Below, in pieces: positions 12,319 to 23,800 of a stretch of 64,000 bases of DNA; position 1 is the stretch's first letter, and every line of letters begins with the position of its first letter. The translations under genes were made by a program, and so were the position numbers. Origin of the DNA: Strix aluco (Eukaryota > Chordata > Aves > Strigiformes > Strigidae); the NCBI RefSeq assembly GCF_031877795.1, contig NC_133933.1:66908484-66972483 (forward strand), written 5' to 3'. The notes below the pieces were generated by a model. The model made no database searches. It worked only from the letters and a program-made list of their open reading frames with translations, and was not told the origin of the DNA.

Positions 12319-14629
12319 GGGCTGGCCGCCGGACCCCCCCCTCCCCGCGCCCCGAAACCTGCGGCACGGACCCCCCCTTCCTCCAGGCTACCGGCCGTGG
12401 AGGCAGCAAAGAGGGGAGGGGGTACCAGTGCCTCGCAGGCGCTTTTAAAAGTGGTGGGATCCCAGGTCAGGTCAAACGCAGAGTTTCAAAGCGGACGCCC
12501 GTCCTCAGAACAGCGGGAAAAACTAACAGCGTCCCTGCAGATCAGAGGTACAATAATTGCATTTCCAGCCTTCTATGTGCAATTGCAGAAATATATTTTC
12601 CAAAGCATATCTTCTCTCAACTTATACGATGTGAATACACAATTCAGAATAAACATAATCATGCTGCTCTGCAAGAGTTAGTAAGTCTTCCCTGTATCTC
12701 TGAGTAAATAGAAGTTAATGTTATAACTAAAAACTAGTGAAAATCCCCAAACCCTCGTGCACAAATATACATTATACCTTGGGTTTTCTTGGAGGCGTGG
12801 TTCAAAAAGGAGTATTAACAACTCTAGGAAATAATGTTCACATGCTGCACCAGGCTCCCATTCCCGCAGAAATAGTTTCAGTGTTAACTAGGCAATTGCT
12901 AGCACTTTGTTAACACAGCTTAGCATCATGCAAAAACCTGGTCAGTTTGCAGCCTTGGACTTATGGACAAAGCCAAAATTACAGTGGAGGTCAAGGATGA
13001 CACAGTTCTTTATTTGATTCTTTCCTTTTTCACATTTTGAAAATGCAAATGAGAGGATAAGGTAAAGGAGGAAAAGTTGCAACAACAAGTCCTTAGACCA
13101 TAATTGTCCGAAGACCCTGGATATTGTGTGGGCATGATCTAAGTGAGCCTGAGGCCTTTAGAGAGCTCCAGGGTAAAATCCCAGCCTCCAGGGATCCTGC
13201 CATTTCCTTTCATATAGACAGGATTTCATCCAGTACAACTCTGGGACAATACAGAGGCCTCTGCACAACCTAAGTGTAGAAATCTGGAGTTGCTGAGTTA
13301 GTGAGCTGATACACACCTTGATTACTACCTGTATGGCAATCATAGGCACAGCATGGACAGAAGGAGGGCTCTTTAACATCCCTTTATTTCTAAGATTTTA
13401 GGTCATCTCAGGCTGATGGAGTCACATACGATGTCTCTTACTGGAATGAGAAAGGGTTAGTAAGACCTCTGGAGGCTACGTTGACGTCCTAGTATTTTCA
13501 CACAGCTTTTGAAGCAGGCTCAACAGCACATCAATTACACAGAGCCAGCTTATTTCAGCTGTGCCGGCCCCAGATGAGTCTCTAATGTAAGCTGAGTTCA
13601 TCCAAGGGCTACTGACAAAAGCTGGTCAGAAAAATTGCTTTTTTAAAACTTAGATAATGGCAGCTTTTCAGCACACATGAGGAAATTGAAGTTTGATCTG
13701 AAAATACTGCTGGAGTGGTTGCTGCAGGTTATACCCAGTACCTCCCATCCCTATCCTGTTTTATGGGTTGAATGACTACCTTGTTTTGGTGATGCTAATT
13801 AGGTATTATGGCTGTGATGCCTGAAGAGAGATTAAGTAGAATTAGGGCACTTGGACATGGAGGAAAGTGAGCATAAGACGCTGCTGAAGGACAACACCCA
13901 TGAATTATAAAATAATTGGATTTACAACAGGTATTAGTCTGCGGAGATTGCTTTTTTCCTAATGGTTTTAGCTGAGAGGTAAGCAGGCTAGAAAAACATA
14001 TTCAGATTAAATGGAAAAAGGAGAGGTAACCCGGCCCTGAGAGGATCCCCTGCCCTGCCCCACGGCTGCCCACTGCAGGGCAGAGGGGTGCCCTTGGCAC
14101 TGTGCTGCCCACCATGTCTCCCACCTCAAATGCACTCTTGGGAAATAGCCTGCAGATTCCCACCTGCCAATTTCAAACCTGTCCCTGTGAGAGCCCAGCC
14201 CTGCCTGTCTGGGCTGGATCTGATCCCTGACCTTCACTCAATGCCGCTTGGTTTTCTCTGATAGCTAGGTGAATGATTGCCAGCAGTGGTAAATGATTTA
14301 CTCCACGTAAAGCAGAGGGACATATCCCTCATTACACTGCAGAGAAAAAATATTGTTATAGAGCCCCAAAGATTATGAAATTACCTCATTATTTACATAA
14401 TGAATAAAGGTAAGGATAGTGGTGGTGAAAGAAGCTTATGATTCCTTTTTTCTATGGTAAAAGAAAAATTTGGGGAAAGAGTCTAGATTTTCATAATTAT
14501 TCCAGAATTTGTAGTTGTGTTCATAGCTGAACACAACGTACTTTTGACAGAGCAGCTTGGTCCAGAATGCCCAGATATATTCAGGCATTTCTGATTATTT
14601 AGTAAAGCAAAACCCCAGTGTATTTTGTT

Positions 14630-14639
14630 CCATATTAGG
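14630..14639 (+). promoter_or_regulatory. CArG box (SRF site)
   Basis: CCATATTAGG fits CC(A/T)6GG perfectly and is identical to the CArG core of the c-fos serum response element. It lies 3 kb upstream of PERP copy A. A single 10-mer; use is unknown. Confidence 0.35.
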
Positions 14640-15610
14640 GCATCTTTTCCTCATGATCATAGCACTATGTGTTTTTCATGCATGTATCGTTGCCACCCCA
14701 CAGAGCTGACTCCTACCATCTGGTCTTTGTGAAGATGCGGGCTACACAGCCTGGAGGTGAGAAAAACTACATATGCTGCTGGAGCTGCTTATTTTGCTGC
14801 AGGAGACACTGGTTTGTTAGTTTGCTAGATTTCCTCACTACTAAATCCAAGCAATATCAGGTCTGAAGGCAGATAACTTCATTGACTGTGTTGCAGGCCC
14901 TCGGTCATGGCCCTCCCAGGCACCACAGCATCAGGGCCCTGAGGCACTCCAGGTGCAGGCACAGCCCTGGGAAACCAGTTAATGCAACTACTAAAACCAG
15001 CAGCCAGCTCTACGCCCTTGTCTGAACTGGGGGAACTCTCTAACTTTTGAGCTTGTAATGAAGTGAGTACTTTCCTGAGTGGCGCATTCCTACTCTATCT
15101 CTCACAAAATGGGTGAAATTTAACCTCCCTTCTCTTCCAACAGCTCTCACTTTTTGTGCTGAAGAAAATACCTTCTGCATCTCCTTCTGAGTCCTTCTGA
15201 GACTGCTGGAAAATCACTGCTTAGCACTGCACAAATGAAGTTCTGCTATAGTGACAAAAATTGATGATCATGGTGCCCAGTTCTGCCTTTACTTCTCTAC
15301 GCAAAAATTGTGTGCTGATGAATTAGGCTTGCAAATAGTTCAGGCAAAATTTATTTACAGCTCTATTTTGTTATGAATTTGGAATGAAATCTGGTTGATG
15401 GGAATGACCATCAGGAGTAAAGGAGGAAGATATTTTGGTTGTAGTGTGGTACTGATGATTTCACTGGATTTGAGATGGACAAAATTGTGGTAATCAAGGA
15501 TTCAAGAATAATACAAACAGATATGATTTGAATTGATATTGTAAGGAAACAGTGGCAAGAACTGAAGAATGGAGGAGGAGTTATGATCAAAAAGCATTTG
15601 TGTGTAAAAG

Positions 15611-15646
15611 TATATATATACTTTTGTGTGTGTGTGTGTGTGTGTA
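15611..15646. repeat. (TA)n and (TG)n microsatellite
   Basis: TATATATATA at 15611-15620 followed by about ten TG units at 15625-15645. Confidence 0.95.
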
Positions 15647-17492
15647 TAATCAAACTGTGAATTGATACGTTATCACAATACAACTTACTATTCAGGAATA
15701 TGCAGGCCATTAATTTTTCCAGATAGGTGATTTAAAGCTAGATTAGATCTTAAAACCAGCCCTTCATTATTTTGCCAGTCAATATGCACTTGCCAGTAAA
15801 AGCCCTTGAGACAGTTAAATAGTAAGTAGTCCCTCAACAGTATTCAAAAATGGAAATTCTTAAAAGCATCAACTTAAAAATACCCTTTTTTCAGTTTTTA
15901 GGAAATGTTACAATAACTCCTAGCTATAGCTTTTCATTTGCACTCTTTGAAAAGCCACATGCCATGCAACAAATATGCAAATATTTTTTTAAAGCTGTTT
16001 TTTAATAGAAATTGTATGATTATTATTGACAGAATTAATACTCCCACAATTCCATATTTCACTCACATTGTATTAACAAGTACATACTTTCCAGATACAT
16101 ATAGCATCTTTCTAGATTTTTCTGGTGGGAACTTTGAGGAAGATGTTGAAAGGGCTGGTGAAACTCTATGTGGTTTGAGGTAACCTGCCTGAGATTTTTG
16201 CAACTTGCATATGGTGGTATCATCATATTGTTCTGATTTTAGTATCACAATCCATTCCCTAGCATTTGCCAGCAATTGGTACCCAAACGAGGTGACCATT
16301 CCTCTTCACAGGACAACTTCCCTGAGTAGCTTTTGAGGAACTGACATCGGGCACAGTTTGATCGTGTTTGACATGGCTGTGACAAAATCCCATTTGATGC
16401 CATCCAGTAAGAATGCCCCCATCTTCCACAACACCCATGTAATCTCTCCTACCTGCTATACTTTTTCAGCCCTTCAGACCTCAAAGATTTGTCCTCCTAC
16501 TGACCCGCTTGTTGAGGCCTTGAAGCTTGAAGATTTGGTCAAATGCGTATGAGTTATGTGCCCAAAATGCATGCACCCCTAGTCCCGTGATAGGCACGTG
16601 TCTGCTCATACGATGAGAGTTTTCACTGGTGCTCAGCAACGGGATGACGTGATGGGATGTGCGTGGATCTTACTGCAGAGAATTGTTTCTCCCATGACCA
16701 AAATTTTGGCTGTTCATTCATGCCGTGTGATGGAGAAGCCTTCATTTTGGTCATCTCAGGGGTGCATTTCCAGACATGGGATGGGAAAAGATCTGGGCAT
16801 GTGGGTCTTGAGTACCACTCCTTGGACTGTGCCTGACGCAGCCTGGTTGGAAGCCAGAGCACAATTGCAATCAAACACTCGTTAGATGGCCATTAGGAAA
16901 TATGCATTTGTTTAATGCTGAGCTTGATGCCAGACAAGCGATGGCTTCCTCATTGTCACAGTCCCATTGTCATACAATGCCTTTCTTTCTTTTTCTCGTT
17001 TGCATTAAAATTGTCCAAAAACTGGGCAAGAAGTTGACCATTTCGACTGCAAAGCGACTTACTGCATGCTTTTGGTACCTACAGTGGTGAACATGATGAG
17101 TACCACCGATGTTGGGTAACGCTGGTCTGTCTACCTGGTGAGCAGAGGAGAAAGACGAGCTTCCACAGCCGGGAGGAGGCAGGGCTTGTGAAACCTAGCG
17201 AGAACCCAAAGCTTTTGCTGGGGTTACGTTTTGGGGCCACGATGGAGAAGCGGGTCCGGCCGCGGGAAGGGTGGCAGTCAGCAAGGGGTTAAGTGCCAGG
17301 CTGACTGCGGGGGGGACGAGCGATGGGACGGGGGGACGAGCGATGGGAGCGGGGGTCGCCGTTCTGGCAGGGAGCCGGGCCAGGGCGAGGGAGTGGGAGA
17401 GGGCGAGGAGCGGGGCCGGGCCGGGCCCGGCCCGGCCCAGCGCTCCCTCCTCTCCTCCCCGCCGGCCCCACCGGTCGGGGCCGCCGCCAGGC

Positions 17493-17508
17493 TTAGTCAG
17501 AGGAATGT
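17493..17508 (+). promoter_or_regulatory. Adjacent AP-1-like and TEAD motifs in the copy A promoter
   Basis: TTAGTCA (one base from the AP-1 consensus TGAGTCA) at 17493-17499 is followed one base later by AGGAATGT at 17501-17508, a perfect TEAD/M-CAT site. Both sit about 30-45 bp upstream of the TATA-like element. AP-1 and TEAD often act together in epithelial genes; binding here is inference. Confidence 0.4.
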
Positions 17509-17536
17509 GGGTGGGACTCCCTCCTCCCTCGGCGCC

Positions 17537-17543
17537 TTAAAAA
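17537..17543 (+). promoter_or_regulatory. TATA-like element of PERP copy A
   Basis: TTAAAAA, 96-102 nt upstream of the start codon, predicts transcription starting near 17565-17575 and a 5' leader of about 65-75 nt. Copy B has the same TTAAAAA upstream of its start, which supports the call. The exact start site is inferred. Confidence 0.5.
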
Positions 17544-17638
17544 CCCGCTCGGACCCAGCCGCACGCATTCTCCCGTCCCGGCGGCGCGTCCTCGCCACAC
17601 CCCACCCCACCCGCGACGCTCGATCTCGCCGGGCAAGG

Positions 17639-17849
17639 ATGGTGGTGTGCGGCCTCGCGTGTTGGAGGTGCAGGTGGCTCCTGCCCCTGCTGCTGGGCCT
17701 GGCCATCATCATGGGCATCATCGCCCTGGCGGGCCGGGGCTGGCTGGAGTCGGAGTCGGAGCCCTACGTGTTGCAAGCGTCCCTGTGGGAGAGCTGCACG
17801 CGGGGCGAGGCGGACCTCAACTGGAACTGCGAGTCCCTCATGGACTACG
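17639..17849 (+). CDS. PERP: PERP copy A coding exon 1
   Basis: Encodes residues 1-70 plus the first base of codon 71: cytoplasmic N-terminus, first membrane helix and most of extracellular loop 1. The donor is G|GTAAGC at 17850. The exon is very GC-rich because it lies in the CpG island. The reading frame stays open upstream to 17231, but that stretch lies above the TATA-like element and shows no PERP similarity, so the start is placed at 17639. Confidence 0.93.
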
Positions 17850-20800
17850 GTAAGCGGGGAGCGCCCCGGGGCGCCCGGCCCGGAGCGGCGGCTTCGGGGG
17901 GTGCCGGTGCCGCCAGCGGTCTCCCCGCCTCCGCTGGGGAGCAGCGGCTCTCTGCGGGGGGGTTGCGCCTGCAGAACCTGCAGAAATGGAGTTTCAGGGC
18001 TTAAGCCAGCAAAGAAACGCGGGTCTAAGCCGCTTCAGAGCAATATCTTCTGTCGGTGCAACGCTGGGAAGCCAGGGTGTTGGTGTTTTGGGTTTTTTAA
18101 AAAACTTACTTCACACCCAGACTCAGAGAGCCAACTGGCCACAAGTCCCTCCTCCGGTCTGCTGTCTCTCAGCTGGCTGCAGTCCCGGCAGCCTCGCCTG
18201 GCAGTAGCCAGCCCCCCTCCCTGTGCCTGTCGCTGGTCCGATGGTGAGCGTGGAAACCTTCATGCAGGTAGCCTGTGCAGAGCCACACCTGGGCAATAGG
18301 AACGTGGTGTGTGTCGTCTTCCCGTCCCGTCCCCGGTCCCCCCTGCCCTCCAGAGGAAGACAGCACCTTAATTTAACCCTGTCTGGCCAAGGAGCGTGGC
18401 TGTTAGGGTGTCTCCCGACCTGCAGCTTAAAATGGCTTGATGTGGGTCTGCAGGCAGACAAAAAAATGCCCTTTCCTCTGGATACCTCTCTATTGCACTG
18501 GGGCCTAAATCCGGGGATAATCACGTCTCTGTTTGAACTTGCTGAGCTGCTTCTGTGTCTCTGGATCTTCATCACCAGCATAATATTCCTACTGCACACT
18601 CCCAGTTTCTGGGCTTTTTGGGGGACTTTTTGGTTTGTTTGGGTTTTTTTTGTTTGTTTGTTTTGTTTGTTTTGTTTTTTTTTTTTTTTTTCCTAGAACA
18701 CGTGGGTCTGATTATATCTACTTTTCAAACAAAATAGTTCGGGACAAATAAGCAGACCCGCCTTGAGATTCTGGATGAGGGTACTTTGGGGACTGGGAAG
18801 CGGGAAGGGTGTGTTCCAGCCGGGACTGCTTCCCTGTGCAGATCCCATGCTGCCTGAGCACAGCGGGCTGGCTTCCAGAAGCTTTTCATTGCAACACTCA
18901 GGTGTAAACTGAATCCTGAATATATTGTAAGAGCAGTGGCTTCATTTCTCAGCCAGGTGATGACTGCAGGTTTTACTGTAGGTGAAAGAAATCTGGGTAG
19001 TGTGACAAAAATATCTGTCTCCCCATTAGTGAAGAAAAGCTAATGTGGAGTTGCTGAAATTTGCATTGCACAGGGAGGTAGCTAATACAGTAGAGCTGCT
19101 GAAACTTGCTTTCTCCTGTAGTGACACTGCTGCTCATGTCCCTGAGCACTGATGGGTGTGTGCTTTGAGTCAGCCCTGAGCGTTGTGAGGCAAAAGGAAC
19201 TTTCTGCTGTTTTTTTTTTTCTAGTTAACAAGCTGTCAGAGAAGACTAGTATCCTTGACTTTGCTTATTTAAGCCTTGGCCTATTTAAACCAAAGCTTAC
19301 TTAGATCCTTGGCTTATTTATACCAGTGTGACTTTGCCTCTTCTCTAATTTTCATTACATCAATGCCACTGTCTACTCAAATGCTATTTGCATCTAGAGA
19401 CAGGATGTAACATATGAGTTCAGTCTTGATTTATTTGGTTTCCTTTTTTCTATGCTAATGCAATTAGGCTTAAAATAGATGAGAGCGTTTACAAAGGAAA
19501 AAATGCCTAGCAGGCATTTACAGTACTGCTGCAGGAAAATAAAAGTTAATTAATTGAGATGCATAACTTGTGTTTTGCATACAGTAACTACTATACACTA
19601 ACCATCCTGTGCCTCTCTGGATGAAATGAAAACTTTAGAGTGGATTCCCATTAATAGGAAGCTTCATTAGACAGTTTCTTAATTGATGTGTGGCATGTGT
19701 ACGGAAGAGAAAAAACATCAGTCACTTATATTAAATGGGGGAAAAGGGGCAGGAACAGACAAAAATTATCCAGTAGGAGTGTCTCCTAAACTGCATTGCT
19801 TCTTAAATGCACATTTGCAAATGCCACATGAGAGGGAGGAAGTGAAAAGGGAAGAAGAATAGGATGTCACTTGGTAGGGAGGTGGGGAAGGGATTTTGTT
19901 TAAAGCTCTTTACTGGTTTGTGTCTGGGAAGGACCTGGCTGGCAGCATCTGTGTATTATCAAGATGTTGCAAGGCAGAGCTGCTGTACTGCACTATCGTA
20001 TGACTCAAGATGACTTAGTCTGGACCATTGAAGGAATAAACTGTTGACTGTGTGTTTAAAACATATTGGTAAACCGTCAGCTATGACAAGGATTGTTTGC
20101 GATGTGGTTACTTGGAGAGAGTGATTGTCATTATAGTGATGAGGCTGTAAGTTTAGGAGAAACATTTGTGGGTGGCTGCGTCCTCCTGGTTCTGAACGGC
20201 TGCTCCCAGCGACTTTGCTTTGAATTATCACTGTAAAAGATGGGCGTGTATGTGTGCAGTAAAGGTGATCCCGTAGAGGTTAACTCTTATATATTCCTAA
20301 CAGGCAGTTGGTATTCATTAAGTATACAACAGCCAACCTAGAAAAAGGGAAGCATTCATCTGGATCCTTAGTAGGAGTCAGGAAAAAAAAGTAATCTAGA
20401 AGTAGGAGCCCAGCCTTTGTGAATCATGTTTCACTGCGGCTGTGCCACTGTACATGTGTCCTTAGAGGCATGGACTTTGATACAACAGATTATTGGTGAA
20501 GCTGAGTGCATGTGTTGACTTCACTGAGGGGCCAGGTAAATAAAGGAGGAATGTTACATGTATGCTTATCTTCTCAGTACGCCTCTCTTCAGGCATGCTT
20601 CTGTCTGATTTACGATGCAAGGATGTAGTAGAGACAAACTTACTTAGTTTATAGTGTCAGCTGAGTGCAGGCACTTGGAAAATGTTGATGGCAGAGGTGT
20701 AGCAGTTGGTGTCCCTGTCTACACCCGGAAAACATTTACTGCAACTTCCTAGTGAAAGCTCTCAGTGAGCAGGCGAGGCTGGTGTCCTGCCAGTGGGCTT

Positions 20801-23800
20801 TGCTGGCCCCTGGGCAGGTGCCCTTCCACGGCTAGCAACCTGCAGACCTTAAAAACTGGAAATCTATAGGATTGTGCCTCTCCTGAGCTCACAGCAGAGA
20901 CAAGTGGCTGAAGCCAAGTTTTTACTAGTGGGCTTTTATTTAATAGTTTGGTAGTATAGCAGTTGCTTTTCCTGCACTCCTAAAGCCTTAAGAGAGCTCT
21001 GATTCCCAGTATTAATTCCCAGCCAGTCCTCCCAACAAACCTTTGTTTCTGGGCTGTCCAGTGCTCGTGGTGGGTAAGCACATACCTTCCCCTCACCAGT
21101 CATGCTACCATGGAAGTTTGCACATTATGTGAGCAAGAAGATATTACTGACAGTGCTCTCTTGCTCACAGTACACTGCTCCTTTTTGTCAACAAAAGCAG
21201 ATATTTTTGGGCATTCTATGGAATGGGGTCTCAGGGCTGAACAAGAATTGCTACTGGCATTTATATACAGAAAAATAACTACAATATAAAAGCATTCCTC
21301 ATCTATGCATGTCATGGTAAAAAATTCTACCCTGAGATTCCAGTTATTCACAAGCTAACAAACTAGCTTCTACTTTTTGTAAGTAAGTGAACAAAGATGA
21401 GAAAGGCTTGTTACTTCAAATCCTGTAGCAGTTCATCTTCCTGCTAGACTATTTTCCCAGTCCTTTTATGCATTTATAAAGGGAAATCTAGATTTAAATA
21501 TATGCTGTAGAGCTTCCGTCTCCTCCCTGGTGAGCCTGAGGCACAGCCAAATAAAATCAGGAAATATGCCTAACACTAAGGCTGTGTTGCTTGATTTTTT
21601 TTTTTTTCCTCATTTTGTCATATTACTGGTGCTCATCATTAACTTTAAATAATCCCAACCCCTCCTAGTTATTCACATGATAACATTTGCAGCTTAGTTA
21701 GTTTCCATAGCTTGATTAATGATGACTACGTAAGAAAACTCTTAAACCTTCCTAATAATTACAGACCTTCAGCTCTCAAACAGTTTTGGTTTTTTTAATG
21801 TTCTTTCAACACCATCTAATTGATAAATACTTTTCTGCTGATTAGATGCAAAGAACTTGACTATTCTTTGAGGCAAAGCCAACCTGGAATGCTAATACCT
21901 CCGACTGTTCTGCTTTTTTGCTCTCCTATTCTTCTCTCGTCTTTATGCAGCCCCAAATTACTGTGGTGTTATTGTTTGATTCCATAGACAGACATCATAT
22001 TTATGACTATTTTGAGTAAGAAATACTCTCTCTGCCAAGTGAAGGTACTTCAGAATTTTCTATTTTTAGGGAAAACTTAAATTCTGGCTAAATGTCTTGT
22101 GATTACAAGGTACTTCTGAGCACAAATCAGCTAGAAACTGGGGCTGCTCTATCTGTGAGACTGAGCAGGTCTCTCCAGCTCTTAAGGCAGCAAACAGTGA
22201 GTGTAAACCCACACCTCCCCCCTCCTGGGAGCCATAGGCAGAAGATCTTGCAGGTGGAGACAGGAGAGCTGGGTGCCTGTGGGGGCTCAGTCAACTCTAA
22301 AGAGAACTCTGGGAGAAAAAGGAGCTGGGAAAGCCTGATGTGATAGGTATGGGGATGAGGGGGATCCTGCAAGGAGAAGCAGCAATTTCAGTTGGAGCCC
22401 TGGAGCAGCCCCTCTGCTGAAAGCTCTCCCTGTTGGCAGGGGTAGCAATGGTTTGTGTGGGAAAGGAGTGTGCCAGGCCTCACCTATGCTGGGAAAGGTG
22501 CAGCCTCCCACCCCAACCTCTTCCATCAGTCACCTATTAGAAGAGTTGCAGTTAATCTTTTGAGATTTCTCTTACATTGTGTATATATACAAGTCTGGAG
22601 CTTTTTGTTGCTCTTCCTGCTGATGTTCATGTGGCAGGCTGGCCATTCTATGGCTGTTGTTTAGTCCAGCCCAGAGTAGACCCAGCACTGTGGCCAGCAC
22701 CTCGGTCCTATCAGGTCTTGTCAGTATCAACCTGCTGAAAACTGCCTGCTGGAGAAGATAATCCAGCAGGAGAAGGAGAGGAAGGTATGGGTTCACCAGC
22801 ACTGAGCTCTGACACATGTGAGCACAAAACCCACTGAATTTCATAATGTTGGTGCCTACTACTGCCCTGTTTCTGAAGACCTGAAACAAAGCTGGGCTTG
22901 ATATTAATCTTCCTGACAAGACATCTCCTACAGTTATGTGTTGTCATTTTCATATTGCCAGAGACAAGAAGATAAATCACTGTGAGCCAAGCTGGGGCTG
23001 ACCTGTAGCCAAAAGCCTGTTACACTTGTAAAGTAAGGACAGAGGATATGGAAATAGCAGAGAGCACTGGGGGCTTTTTGGCTTGTATCTCTTCCAGTCA
23101 TGTCTGTGTTGCACCAAACCTCAAGGTGTCTAGCCTGCAGGTGCATCTGAGTTTGCAACCTAAATTTTATCAGACAGATGCCAGACTTGGCTTCCTACAT
23201 TGTGCTAGCATATGTAATACATCTGAAAGGGGATGTGCTTTAATAAGTAAGAGTTCCTTCTTGTTGATGCTTTTTTAAGGCAAATATCAATAAATAGCAC
23301 TGCTAGGTCATTTAGTCTGAATGACTTTTCCTGGGCTGGCTGTGTGCTATGCTTAAATATCCCTTTATATTAGTTATCCCTAAATAAATCTTCTTGTGGA
23401 GACAATACCCAGTACCTGCATTAGGTATATCAGAGAATATTTTATATGGAAAGATTTTATCAGACCACTGATGTCACTTTAATCTCTAGACACTCATCGT
23501 GTGTCCTCCCTACCTCCTGACCCTGCAGCACTCTCTTAGTGAAGGGGTATGAAACACACACACCTGGCTGAAGGAGAACTAATTAAAATAGTTTTTGCTG
23601 TCTCAAGTAGCTCCAAGAAAGGAAAGGGGAAAGAAAACCCTTTTCCTTACCCTTTCTATGCCAGCATGACTCACTTCAGGTGGTGGTGGTTGGGGGCGGG
23701 GTTTGGCCAAGATCTGGCTGGCGGATGGCTGCTGTATTTCAGTTTTGCTATTGCAATAGCGGGGAAAGAAACCAGTTCTGACGATTCTAATGAAAATAGC

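Larger units (their letters stand above)
11930..12560. promoter_or_regulatory. CpG island of unknown gene, 5 kb upstream of PERP copy A
   Basis: A sharp G+C and CpG rise between AT-rich flanks. Inside are a YY1-like GGCCATTTT at 12250-12258 (minus-strand AAAATGGCC, a motif typical just downstream of start sites), a minus-strand donor GGG|GTAAGG (exon end 12276), and two CTCF-like motifs. In mammals the neighbour on the 5' side of PERP is ARFGEF3, transcribed divergently, so this could be its 5' exon/promoter or that of a lncRNA. I found no ARFGEF3 protein sequence here. Short open frames in the island are expected in GC-rich DNA. Confidence 0.6.
12561..17224. other. Intergenic between the orphan CpG island and PERP copy A
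   Basis: No exon recognised. Contains the CArG box at 14630, the TA/TG microsatellite at 15611, and a GC-richer patch at 14030-14230 without recognisable product. This would be the distal promoter region of PERP copy A. Confidence 0.7.
17225..17960. promoter_or_regulatory. CpG island over the PERP copy A promoter, exon 1 and intron start
   Basis: Very high G+C with frequent CpG from about 17225 to 17960, standing out from AT-rich flanks. It includes alternating GGGCC/GGCCC blocks at 17410-17440 and an imperfect 20-bp tandem duplication at about 17310-17349 (core GACGAGCGATGGGA). Boundaries are by eye. It indicates a promoter that is probably unmethylated in the germline, unlike the promoter of copy B. 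Confidence 0.85.

Noticed and set aside
12073-12681. Several 60-148 codon frames on both strands in the orphan CpG island
   Set aside because: Overlapping frames in GC-rich DNA are expected by chance and none resembles a known family. The minus-strand start at 12255 is kept only as a hint in the findings.
17231-18004. 257-codon open frame reaching in-frame into PERP copy A exon 1
   Set aside because: The upstream part lies above the TATA-like box in CpG-rich DNA that lacks stops by composition, and the downstream part reads through the splice donor. Only 17639-17849 is PERP.
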